This document shows, piece by piece, positions 1-6,166 of a stretch of DNA of 16,059 nucleotides. Location: the NCBI GenBank assembly GCA_031267345.1, contig JAIRZG010000147.1, forward strand, positions 1 to 16,059, read 5' to 3'. A program made the position numbers and the translations under genes. The first letter of the stretch is position 1. Every line of letters starts with the position of its first letter. The DNA comes from Zoogloeaceae bacterium. Lineage in GTDB: Bacteria; Pseudomonadota; Gammaproteobacteria; Burkholderiales; Rhodocyclaceae. The notes beneath the pieces were generated by a model. The model did no database searches, was not told the DNA's origin, and saw only the letters and a program-made list of their open reading frames with translations.

Positions 1-75
1 CGACAAGCTGACGTTGCCGCGTTGGCGCGGCAGGCAGTCTTCTATCAGGCGGTATTGTGCTTCGGTAAGTTCCAT
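1..75 (-). CDS. IS5-family transposase, N-terminal 25 codons only
   Basis: Translation from the ATG at 75 down to base 1 gives MELTEAQYRLIEDCLPRQRG followed by NVSLS. This is the characteristic start of IS5-family transposases, in which a helical N-terminal region beginning MELT.xQ and containing CLPxQRGN precedes the DDE catalytic domain. A GAGG ribosome binding site lies directly upstream on the minus strand. The catalytic residues are all outside the window, so whether the transposase is complete, or split into two frames as in some subgroups, cannot be seen. The element has inserted into cas9 and its transposase reads in the same direction as cas9. Family assignment rests on recognition of the N-terminal pattern. 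Confidence 0.75.
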   Translation of the reverse strand, partial: MELTEAQYRLIEDCLPRQRGNVSLS

Positions 76-117
76 ACCTCAAGCATACCATACTTCGGCG
101 GTAGTGTGAACACGCCC
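1..117 (-). mobile_element. End of an IS5-family insertion sequence (partial, continues left)
   Basis: The minus strand begins a transposase at base 75 whose N-terminus resembles IS5-family transposases. Outside it lies a short non-coding end, reading GGGCGTGTTCACAC inward from base 117, which I take as the terminal inverted repeat. The cas9 homology stops at base 118 and the bases just outside are TAA (118-120), which fits the TA or TNA target duplications of the IS427 and ISL2 subgroups. The other end is outside the window, so the inverted repeat and the duplication cannot be confirmed. The boundary is inferred from where cas9 similarity ends. Confidence 0.75.
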
Positions 118-1129
118 TAATATCTCGTGACGACAATATCTAGACCACTGCCTTTCAGTTTTTTGCGCAAAGTATGCCAATGATGTAGATTGATGAGTGC
201 GTCGCCTTCCGGGTCTTTTGCCTTGTTTTCTGTGGTTTGTCGTGCGCTTGGGTAAGTCATCCCGGAGAACTTGAAGCTTTCCGGCAGCAAGCCTTCCTCA
301 ACCAGGGCGCTATGCAATTGCTTGTAGGTCAACCCTTTACTTTCATTTCCTTCGGCATAAGGCAAGGGCAAGGCGATTCGACGTTCTGCAGGATTGAGTA
401 GGCGGGTTGTGCCATCCACCACAATCCGCAAGTTGTTGAGCTTGGTAAGCCAGACATGGCGTTCGGCGGTCTGGCCTTGGGCGCACGTTTTTCGCTCTTC
501 TCGAAAATACACGGCCCCACCCTTTCGAGTAATTCTTCGCCAGAGATTGCTCGTTTTTGCAGCCAGAAAAGTCCGTTTTTGCGGTCGCCATCTCCGAGAA
601 TGGCGACCTCCAACACAGTATCGGCATATGTGTTGCCAAGTCCTCGTTGCGCTATGAACAGATCTTTGAGTTCCTGTCCCAGCAGGATGCGTGGGAGAGC
701 CGTGTTGTATTCGCCTCGCTTATTGCGTTGAGCTTGCGGAAATTCCGCGAGCACCATTTCTGCTGCGCTACGGTAGTTTTTTTCTTCCATCCGCCTGCGG
801 GTGGACGCCAGCCCTTGTTTGACCTTGCCGCCTTCGCTCTTGGTGTCAGATTCCGCCGCTTTTTCTTCTGCTTTGCTCACCCAGTGAAACCCGCGATGTT
901 TGACGAGGTGGTAAATGACCCGCGCCAGCTTCTTGAGTCGTTCCGCGCGATGGGAGAGTCGGTGGCGCATGAGCCGTGCATCCCGCCGCATCTTGTTCAG
1001 AGATTCGCCTTCCTTGGCGGTTTTGGCCTTGTCAAAGGCGCGTACCCCCAAATCAATGATGTGATCTTCCGCCAGTAGACACCGACCTATAGACGCGATG
1101 CCAATATCCAGGCCCAGTGTATATGTCAT
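117..1129 (-). pseudogene. cas9: Type II-C Cas9, broken: frameshift, internal deletion, truncated by IS
   Basis: The start at 1129 has a GAAGG ribosome binding site and begins MTYTLGLDIGIASIG, the RuvC-I motif with the catalytic Asp at residue 8. The Arg-rich bridge helix follows (about 49-68), then LVKHRGF, a REC-lobe motif of the Neisseria meningitidis Cas9 group. That group has roughly 45-50 residues between bridge helix and LxKHRG; here they abut at residues 69-71, consistent with an in-frame deletion near base 920. Homology then runs to about base 475, where it jumps frame: GPCIFEKSEKRAPKA is followed, one base out of register, by TAERHVWLTKLNNLRI, which continues to base 120. There the IS creates a TAG stop, with its G contributed by the IS. 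The rest of REC, HNH, RuvC-II/III and the PAM-interacting domain are absent. The region is visibly AT-richer than its neighbours, suggesting acquired DNA. It cannot encode a nuclease. Confidence 0.93.
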
Positions 1130-1143
1130 TTTTTGCCTTCGTA

Positions 1144-1172
1144 TTGCCATAAAGTTGTGCAGGATGTACAAT
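1144..1172 (+). promoter_or_regulatory. Probable sigma70 promoter of the tracrRNA
   Basis: TTGCCA (1144-1149) and TACAAT (1167-1172) are separated by exactly 17 bases, close to the ideal sigma70 arrangement. Initiation about seven bases downstream would fall at about 1179-1180, the first base of the predicted anti-repeat. The promoter lies in the short leader of the divergent cas9 remnant, so the two transcripts would share this region. No clear minus-strand promoter for cas9 was identified. Confidence 0.65.
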
Positions 1173-1179
1173 AATGTTA

Positions 1180-1274
1180 TTTGTAGCTTTCCGGGGTGAG
1201 AGCCGTTGCTACAATAAGGATCGTCTTCGGGCGATCCGAATCCGGCCCGACGGCAACGTCGGGCTTTTTCTTTT
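1180..1274 (+). ncRNA. tracrRNA of a type II-C CRISPR-Cas9 system
   Basis: This RNA base-pairs with crRNA repeats to guide Cas9. The anti-repeat is 1180-1215, exactly 36 bases: TTTGTAGC, 20 bases, GCTACAAT. Its 3' part, TGAGAGCCGTTGCTACAAT followed by AAGG, nearly matches the N. meningitidis tracrRNA as I recall it (TGAGAACCGTTGCTACAAT, then AAGG). Next is a hairpin at 1218-1237 with a UUCG loop, in the place of the nexus stem. Last is a perfect 8-bp stem, GCCCGACG with CGTCGGGC, capped by GCAA (1245-1264) and followed by TTTTTCTTTT, a textbook Rho-independent terminator. The gene is divergent from cas9, with a well-spaced promoter just upstream. The partner repeat should begin GTTGTAGC or close to it. 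All parts look intact although cas9 is dead. Exact ends are inferred. Confidence 0.88.
1245..1274 (+). terminator. Rho-independent terminator of the tracrRNA
   Basis: An uninterrupted 8-bp GC-rich stem (1245-1252 with 1257-1264) closed by a GCAA tetraloop is followed at once by five T, one C and four T. In Neisseria-type tracrRNAs the terminator hairpin is also part of the functional RNA scaffold. It also insulates the downstream transglutaminase-fold gene from tracrRNA transcription. Confidence 0.9.
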
Positions 1275-1294
1275 CAGGGGTTTGCTCAACCGGG

Positions 1295-1323
1295 TTGTCG
1301 CTTTGCGTCCCAGGCTTTAGTAT
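1295..1323 (+). promoter_or_regulatory. Possible promoter of the transglutaminase-fold gene
   Basis: TTGTCG (1295-1300) and TAGTAT (1318-1323) are 17 bases apart, 21 bases after the tracrRNA terminator. Initiation near 1330 would give a leader of about 65 bases before the ATG at 1397. Both boxes deviate from consensus. The rest of 1275-1396 holds nothing else I recognise. Confidence 0.4.
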
Positions 1324-1396
1324 GCCCGACACGATTCGACGGCGGGAATCCGTGTGCGGGAAAACCGGATGTGGAGAAAGAAAGAGTGTTTGCAGG

Positions 1397-2641
1397 ATGG
1401 GTGTAACAAGCGACAAGCAACGCAGGAAGCGACGCGCTTTTCTAGCGGCTACGGCGTTAGCTTTGGCGATGCCGACGGCTTTGGCGGCGGAAGAACCCAA
1501 AAAGGCGGCGGCGAAGAAGGTCGGAAAATCCGCATCCGGAGTGGCGACCGGCGTACAAACCACGGCGAAAAATTCCGTGCTGGATGCCGCGCCGAAAGGC
1601 TCTTCGGCAACCCGGTTGCCACCCGTCAAAGCGCCTGTATTGCCGGAAGACTGGCATTCCTTTGCCCTGACTTTTTCCGCGCAAATGCCCGCGCAAACCG
1701 CGCCATTGCGGCTCTGGCTGCCTTTGCCAAAGCCGCAGGAGCCGCTGTATCAGCGCAATCCAGCCTTGCATTGGCAGGGCAATTTTTCCCGTTGCGGCCT
1801 GCATCGTCTACCGGACGGCGAACTGGAAGCTTTTTTTTGCGACTGGCCGGACGGCGTTGCGCCGCATCTGGAAATTGCCGCCACGCTGACGACGGCGGAT
1901 CGACATTTCGATGTTTCCCGGCGCACCCGACCGCCGGAACGTGACGACATCCTGCGCCAGAGCTTGCAGGAGACCGCGCAACTGCCCAACGCGGGCGCGG
2001 CGCATGGACTGGCGTTGCGGATCGTCGGGCGCATCATCGACCCGTTGGCGCAGGCGCGCGCCCTGTTTGCCTGGGTGATCGACCAAAGCGTCTACGACCC
2101 GACGCTCCCGTCTTGCGGCATGGGCGACGCGCATCGGCAGATCAATGAACAACGCTATGGCGGGCGTTCCGCTGACATCAATGGCCTCTTTGTCGCGCTC
2201 TGTCGCGCCATCGGCATTCCGGCGCGGCGGGTGTTCGGACAACGCATCGGTCCTTCGCGTCTGGCGGCCTGTTTGGGCGTGGAAGGTGAAGATGTCACCC
2301 TCGCCGCGCATTGCCGCGCCGAATTTTATATGCCGGGCTATGCCTGGATTCCCGTCGATCCCGCCGATGTGTGCCGTGTCCTGCATCTGGAAAAGCCCGC
2401 ACCCGACAAGGCGCGCGCCCTGCGCCGCATTCTGTTTGGCGTTTGGGAAATGAACTGGTTGGCCTATAACCACGCCGAGTTTCCGATCCTGCCCCCGACC
2501 CTGTCGAACGCGCTACCCTTTTTTGTCGCCCCGCATTTGATCGGTCTCGGGGAGACGCGGGATATTCCGGAGGCAACGGAACTGACCTACCACATTCGCA
2601 GCAGGGTTTCGCCGGAACAAGGAACACAAAATGATAAATGA
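1397..2641 (+). CDS. Exported transglutaminase-fold protein with Ser in place of the catalytic Cys
   Basis: A 414-residue protein. The chosen ATG at 1397 gives an export signal: a basic stretch KQRRKRRAFLA (residues 7-17), a hydrophobic run and a likely cut after ALAAE near residue 32. RRAFLA resembles a twin-arginine motif, so Tat or Sec export to the periplasm is possible. The frame is open back to 1196, but an upstream start would bury the signal and overlap the tracrRNA. A low-complexity Ala/Lys linker follows, then a middle region I do not recognise, then a transglutaminase core: GGRSADINGLFVALCRAIGIPAR, a His at 305 (AAHCRAEFY) and an Asp at 321 (IPVDPAD). The family nucleophile position, usually GxCxDxxxLF, is Ser258, codon TCC at 2168-2170. 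The D of that motif is kept. The stop overlaps the following amidohydrolase by 11 bases, suggesting coupled translation and a shared role, perhaps peptide or amide processing, which is inference. Confidence 0.8.
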   Translation: MGVTSDKQRRKRRAFLAATALALAMPTALAAEEPKKAAAKKVGKSASGVATGVQTTAKNSVLDAAPKGSSATRLPPVKAPVLPEDWHSFALTFSAQMPAQTAPLRLWLPLPKPQEPLYQRNPALHWQGNFSRCGLHRLPDGELEAFFCDWPDGVAPHLEIAATLTTADRHFDVSRRTRPPERDDILRQSLQETAQLPNAGAAHGLALRIVGRIIDPLAQARALFAWVIDQSVYDPTLPSCGMGDAHRQINEQRYGGRSADINGLFVALCRAIGIPARRVFGQRIGPSRLAACLGVEGEDVTLAAHCRAEFYMPGYAWIPVDPADVCRVLHLEKPAPDKARALRRILFGVWEMNWLAYNHAEFPILPPTLSNALPFFVAPHLIGLGETRDIPEATELTYHIRSRVSPEQGTQNDK

Positions 2642-3830
2642 AAGCGCGCTGGCTGAACTGGTCGCCTTGCGTCGTGATCTGCACGCGCATCCGGAACTGG
2701 CGTTTCAGGAAACGCGCACCGCCGACATCGTGGCGCGCGAGCTGGCGCGTTATGGACTGGACGTGCGTTGCGGTCTGGCGAAAACCGGCGTGGTGGGCGT
2801 GTTGCAGGGAAAGAAGGGCGCAGGACGCATGACGGGTCTGCGCGCCGACATGGACGCCCTGCCCGTGCAGGAGCAAAACGGCTTCGCGCATCGCTCCGTC
2901 CACGCGGGCAGGATGCACGCCTGCGGACATGACGGGCATACCGTCATGCTGCTGGGCGCGGCGCGGGTTCTGGCGGCGCATCCCGATTTTTCCGGCAGCA
3001 TCGCCTTTATCTTTCAACCCGCCGAAGAAGCCGAAGGCGGCGCGGCGGTCATGCTGGCGGACGGATTGTTCAAGGCGTTTCCCGTGGAAGCCGTCTATGG
3101 CCTGCATAACTGGCCGGGGCTACCGATCGGGACAATGGCGGTGCATCGCGGCCCGGTGATGGCGAGCACATGCCGACTGGAAATTCGGGTGCAAGGCCAG
3201 GGCGGACACGCCGCTTTGCCGCAGCAAGGCGTGGACAGCATTGTCGCCGCCAGTCATCTGGTGACGGCCCTGCAAACCGTAACCGCGCGCAATCTTTCAC
3301 CGCTGGATGCCGCCGTGGTCAGCATCACCCAGTTCCATGCCGGATCGGCCTGGAATGCGCTGCCGGACGAAGTGTTGCTGCGCGGCACGATACGCAGTTT
3401 TGAAAAAAGGGTGCAGGATCAGGCGGAAGCCGCCATTCTTCGTTTGTGCGCGGGGATTGCGGCAAGTTTTGGCGCGCAGATTGAAGCGCGATTCACCCAC
3501 CTGTATCCGCCCACGCTGAATACGGCGAACGAGGCTGAAATCTGCCGTCGCGCCGCGCAAAAGGCGCTGGGCCGTGAAAACGTGTTCACCGACCTGCCGC
3601 CCTCGATGACCGCCGAGGATTTTTCCTACCTGCTGCAAGAAAAGCCCGGCTGCTATGTCTGGCTGGGCAACGGCCCCGCGGCAGACCCCGCCATGCCGGA
3701 ACGCGCCCGCTGCGTCCTGCATGATCCCCACTACGATTTCAACGACGCCGCCCTGCCCGTGGGCATAAGGTATTGGGTTGAACTGGCGCTGGATCAGGGT
3801 GCGGCGGTCAGGAATCCGATCAATTCGTGA
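2631..3830 (+). CDS. M20D-family amidohydrolase (hippurate/N-acyl-amino-acid hydrolase type)
   Basis: 399 residues, the usual length for the family. These are cytoplasmic metal-dependent enzymes that remove acyl groups from amino acids or amino acid conjugates; no signal peptide is present. Seen here: RRDLHAHPELAFQE (14-27), RADMDALPVQE (71-81), the metal-ligand motif ACGHDGH (97-103) with Cys98, His100 and His103, the catalytic and ligand Glu pair PAEEAEGG (130-137), the lid-domain motif GQGGHAALPQ, and HDPHYDFND near the C-terminus carrying the last His ligand. All expected catalytic residues appear present. The ATG is preceded by GGAACAAGGA and lies inside the end of the transglutaminase-fold gene. 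The substrate cannot be read from sequence: hippurate, indole-acetyl conjugates and N-acetyl amino acids are all cleaved by close relatives. Confidence 0.9.
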   Translation: MINESALAELVALRRDLHAHPELAFQETRTADIVARELARYGLDVRCGLAKTGVVGVLQGKKGAGRMTGLRADMDALPVQEQNGFAHRSVHAGRMHACGHDGHTVMLLGAARVLAAHPDFSGSIAFIFQPAEEAEGGAAVMLADGLFKAFPVEAVYGLHNWPGLPIGTMAVHRGPVMASTCRLEIRVQGQGGHAALPQQGVDSIVAASHLVTALQTVTARNLSPLDAAVVSITQFHAGSAWNALPDEVLLRGTIRSFEKRVQDQAEAAILRLCAGIAASFGAQIEARFTHLYPPTLNTANEAEICRRAAQKALGRENVFTDLPPSMTAEDFSYLLQEKPGCYVWLGNGPAADPAMPERARCVLHDPHYDFNDAALPVGIRYWVELALDQGAAVRNPINS

Positions 3831-3843
3831 GGGAGATTCGCCG

Positions 3844-4605
3844 TCATTTCCGCGCCACTGCGGTGCGGGCGGATTCACTGCCCGCGAGGAGGACAAAGAC
3901 AGCAGGGCGGCGGTCGCAATCCGGCAGGGGTTGGGCGCGCCAGTCGCGGATGGTGTGGGTGCGGATGGATTCGTCGGGCAGGGTGAGGTCGGTGGCGAGG
4001 CAGAGTAGGGTGTCGGAGCGGGCGTGTTGCAGCAGGGCGGTGAAGAGCGTCAGGTTGCGATAGGGCGTTTCGATGAAAATTTGCGTTTGCTGGCGAAGAC
4101 GGGATTCCTTTTCCAGCGCGCGGATGGTGCGACCGCGTTCTTCCGCTTTGGCGGGCAGGTAGCCGTGAAAGGCGAAACGCTGGCCGTTCAGGCCGGAGGC
4201 CATCAGGGCGAGCAGAAGGGAAGAAGGGCCGATCAGGGGAACGACGCGAATGCCTCTGCGCTGCGCCAGCGCCACCAGTTGCGCGCCGGGGTCGGCAACG
4301 GCGGGACAACCGGCTTCCGACATCAGCCCCATGTCCTGTCCTTGCAACAGCGGATCAAGCAGACCTGGCAACGCGCTTTTCGGCGTGTGTTCGTTGAGTT
4401 CGGCAAGCAATAGTTCCTGCAAGGGGACAGGCATGTGCAGGCATTTCAATACGGCGCGCGCGCTTTTCGCCTGTTCGACCACGAAATGCCGCAGTTCCCG
4501 CATCTTCGCCAACGCCGGAGCCGGCAGGGCGGCATGGAGCGATGGCGCGTCCGGCGCTAGGCAAAGCGGGACAGGAATCAGATACAGCGCGCCGATGTTG
4601 TCCAT
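3844..4605 (-). CDS. RsmI-like SAM-dependent methyltransferase (tetrapyrrole methylase fold)
   Basis: 253 residues. The family signature is clear: LMSEAGCPAVADPGAQLV (94-111) corresponds to the VSDAGTPxISDPG motif of RsmI, and PLIGPSSLLLALMASGL (123-139) to PIPGPSA, followed by FHGYLPAK. RsmI methylates the 2'-hydroxyl of C1402 in 16S rRNA. This protein differs in the N-terminal region, which lacks the usual early glycine-rich SAM segment (it reads GALYLIPVPL), and is shorter than the roughly 285 residues of E. coli RsmI. It is therefore probably the paralogue often found next to maf in betaproteobacteria and not the canonical enzyme; its target is not established. It starts 9 bases after maf on the same strand, so the two are likely co-transcribed. 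It converges with the amidohydrolase with only 13 bases between stops. Confidence 0.82.
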   Translation of the reverse strand: MDNIGALYLIPVPLCLAPDAPSLHAALPAPALAKMRELRHFVVEQAKSARAVLKCLHMPVPLQELLLAELNEHTPKSALPGLLDPLLQGQDMGLMSEAGCPAVADPGAQLVALAQRRGIRVVPLIGPSSLLLALMASGLNGQRFAFHGYLPAKAEERGRTIRALEKESRLRQQTQIFIETPYRNLTLFTALLQHARSDTLLCLATDLTLPDESIRTHTIRDWRAQPLPDCDRRPAVFVLLAGSESARTAVARK

Positions 4606-4614
4606 GCGTAATTT

Positions 4615-5223
4615 CTACAAAATGGCGACGCCCGCCGCGCGCAGCAGGTCGCAGAGCGCGATGAGCGGCAGACCGATGAGGGCGTTGGGGTCTGTTCCCT
4701 CCATTTTGGCGATCAGCGCGATGCCCAGACCTTCGGATTTGGCGGAACCCGCGCAGTTGTAGGCGGGTTCGCGGGCCAGATAGGCTTCGATTTCAGCGTC
4801 GGAGAGATTGCGGAAAGTGACGAAGGCAGGAACGCCGACAAGACGGGCAAGCCCTCCTGTCCTCTGATCCAGCAGACACAGGCCGGTGAAAAAATTGACG
4901 CACCGACCGGAAAGTTTGCGGAGTTGGGCGACGGCGGCGGCGTGGTTGCCGGGTTTGCCATAGATTTTGCCCTTGCAGACGGCGACCTGATCGCTGCCGA
5001 TAATCAGCGCGTCGGCAAATTGTTCAGGATTGGACGCAAGCACCGCCCGCGCCTTGGCTTCCGCGAGACGAAGAGCCAGTATCTCCGGATTTTCGCCGGG
5101 ATAAGCGGTTTCGTCGCAATCGGGGGCGACAACCTGAAAAGGCAGCCCCAGACGGGCAAGGAGTTCGCGGCGAAAGGGCGAGGCGGAGGCCAGCACCAGT
5201 GTGGGCGGCGGCGAAATGGACAT
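4615..5223 (-). CDS. yceF: Maf-family nucleoside triphosphate pyrophosphatase, YceF type
   Basis: 202 residues, typical length. Maf proteins hydrolyse non-canonical nucleoside triphosphates to monophosphates; E. coli YceF prefers 7-methyl-GTP. The signature residues are here: LASASPFRRELL (11-22) forming the phosphate-binding loop, CDET (36-39), IGSDQVAVCKGKIYGKPG (75-92) with the catalytic Asp at 78 and Lys residues at 85 and 90, and NFFTGLCL. A YceF subtype is supported by position, divergent from yceD-rpmF as in many beta- and gammaproteobacteria, and by the Phe-Phe-Thr-Gly motif, but substrate preference is inferred. No good Shine-Dalgarno sequence is visible before the ATG at 5223. Its promoter must lie in the shared region with yceD. 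Confidence 0.9.
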   Translation of the reverse strand: MSISPPPTLVLASASPFRRELLARLGLPFQVVAPDCDETAYPGENPEILALRLAEAKARAVLASNPEQFADALIIGSDQVAVCKGKIYGKPGNHAAAVAQLRKLSGRCVNFFTGLCLLDQRTGGLARLVGVPAFVTFRNLSDAEIEAYLAREPAYNCAGSAKSEGLGIALIAKMEGTDPNALIGLPLIALCDLLRAAGVAIL

Positions 5224-5261
5224 GGCGAGAGGCTGAATAAATACCGCGCCTTGACGCAGTT

Positions 5262-5290
5262 TTGACGAACAGGGTTAAAAATAATATCAT
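5262..5290 (+). promoter_or_regulatory. Probable sigma70 promoter of yceD-rpmF
   Basis: TTGACG (5262-5267) and TATCAT (5285-5290) are spaced by exactly 17 bases, with an A/T-rich stretch between. A second TTGACG at 5251-5256 has no comparably spaced -10 box. Initiation near 5297 would give a leader of about 28 bases before the yceD ATG at 5325. This is the most consensus-like promoter ahead of the fatty acid cluster. Confidence 0.65.
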
Positions 5291-5324
5291 CAGCGCCTTT
5301 GTCGCAACAGTGCGCGCGCTTTTC

Positions 5325-5795
5325 ATGCTGGATGCTTATCGCTTTGCCCGCGAAGCGGGTTGTCTCAAAGGGCGTCTGGCCTTGGCGAAATTGCGTCGTC
5401 TGGCGGACATGCTGGCGCAAACGGAAGGGTGGGTGGATTACCGACTCTCTGGCGTCGTCGGCATTCAGGGTCAGGCGCGTTTGCGTTTGCAGGTGACGGG
5501 ACGTTTGCAGTTGGTTTGCCAGCGTTGCCTGGACGCGGTGGCGCATGATTTGGTCATTGACCGCCTTCTGGAACCGGCGTCGGAAGACAGTACGCCGACC
5601 CAGGAGGAAATGGAAGACGACAGCGTGGATATTTTGCCGCCTGGCAGCGCGCTGGCGGTGGATGCGCTGGTTGAGGACGAAGTGCTGTTGTCCTTGCCCA
5701 TCGCGCCGCGTCATGCTGAATGCGCGCTGCCTGTGGCGGCGGACAGCGGGCAGACGCATCCGTTTGCCGCTCTGGCGGCCTTGAAGCATCATTAA
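5325..5795 (+). CDS. yceD: YceD/DUF177 family protein (L32-linked, 23S rRNA accumulation)
   Basis: 156 residues from the ATG at 5325. The family is linked to 23S rRNA accumulation and is almost always encoded directly before rpmF, as here. Visible features are DAYRFAREAG at the N-terminus, the repeated beta-rich DYRLSG and LRLQVTGRLQL segments, and the family motif VCQRCLDAV with Cys65 and Cys68, followed by an acidic stretch (about 87-103) and a C-terminal CALP with Cys133. The frame is open back to 5262, but that would put the start on top of the promoter; 5325 gives the usual MxDAxxFA beginning. No strong Shine-Dalgarno sequence precedes it, and a GTG at 5310 is an alternative. rpmF starts 19 bases after the stop. 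Confidence 0.88.
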   Translation: MLDAYRFAREAGCLKGRLALAKLRRLADMLAQTEGWVDYRLSGVVGIQGQARLRLQVTGRLQLVCQRCLDAVAHDLVIDRLLEPASEDSTPTQEEMEDDSVDILPPGSALAVDALVEDEVLLSLPIAPRHAECALPVAADSGQTHPFAALAALKHH

Positions 5796-5814
5796 ATTTG
5801 TCAGGAGTTTTTAA

Positions 5815-5994
5815 ATGGCTGTACAACAAAACAAAAAATCACCCTCCAAGCGCGGTATGCATCGCGCCCATGATTTTTTGAACGCGCCGCCGCTGGCGGT
5901 GGAGCCGGTTACGGGCGAAACACACCGTCGGCATCATATTTCCCCCACCGGGTTTTACCGGGGAAAACAGGTTCTGAAGGGCAAGGACGCCTGA
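5815..5994 (+). CDS. rpmF: 50S ribosomal protein L32
   Basis: 59 residues, the normal length. The N-terminus MAVQQNKKSPSKRGMHRAHD is diagnostic for bacterial L32, and HRRHHISPTGFYRGKQV near the C-terminus matches the family's closing motif. This is the Cys-less form; no zinc-binding cysteines are present. An AGGAG ribosome binding site lies 7 bases before the ATG. The gene sits between yceD and plsX, the conserved arrangement that ties a ribosomal protein to phospholipid and fatty acid synthesis. A strong hairpin follows the stop by 15 bases and could end or attenuate the yceD-rpmF transcript. Confidence 0.97.
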   Translation: MAVQQNKKSPSKRGMHRAHDFLNAPPLAVEPVTGETHRRHHISPTGFYRGKQVLKGKDA

Positions 5995-6009
5995 TTTTGC
6001 AACACGCGC

Positions 6010-6061
6010 AAGGCGGGTGCTTCCGGCGGGTTCATGCGATCCGGACACCCGCCTTTCTTCT
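6010..6061 (+). terminator. Hairpin between rpmF and plsX: terminator or attenuator
   Basis: AAGGCGGGTG (6010-6019) pairs perfectly with CACCCGCCTT (6046-6055). Directly inside, after a two-base bulge, TCCGG (6022-6026) pairs with CCGGA (6041-6045). The run TTTCTTCT follows. The stem is long and GC-rich but the T tract is impure, so partial termination is as likely as complete. The remaining bases up to plsX (about 6062-6157) contain no promoter I would call. Confidence 0.7.
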
Positions 6062-6166
6062 ACACGCGATTTCATCCGGACGCGCGGTCGCTGGCCTGGT
6101 TGACGGCTATGTCCGCAAAGGCGTTGCGCGCCTGCCGGAAGCGAACCGGAATTCAGCGGAGTAAGC

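Noticed and set aside
394..1078. Plus-strand open frames across the cas9 remnant
   Set aside because: They lack recognisable domains and ribosome binding sites and are the reverse complement of clear cas9 coding sequence.
1130..1171. Upstream in-frame start for cas9 at 1171 (adds 14 residues)
   Set aside because: The ATG at 1129 has a GAAGG site at good spacing and gives the usual Cas9 beginning; the longer form would run through the tracrRNA promoter.
1180..1215. A solitary CRISPR repeat
   Set aside because: The 36-base unit has repeat-like ends, but it is followed by AAGG, a UUCG hairpin and a terminator and preceded by a promoter, which is the layout of a tracrRNA anti-repeat. No second copy or spacer is present.
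1196..1396. Extended N-terminus of the transglutaminase-fold protein
   Set aside because: The open frame overlaps the tracrRNA and its terminator, has no family resemblance, and would hide the export signal that starts at 1397.
5004..5792. Minus-strand open frame spanning maf, the promoter region and yceD
   Set aside because: It crosses two well-supported genes in other frames and resembles no family.
6100..6128. TTGACG at 6100-6105 as a plsX promoter
   Set aside because: No acceptable -10 box lies 16-18 bases downstream; that stretch is GC-rich.
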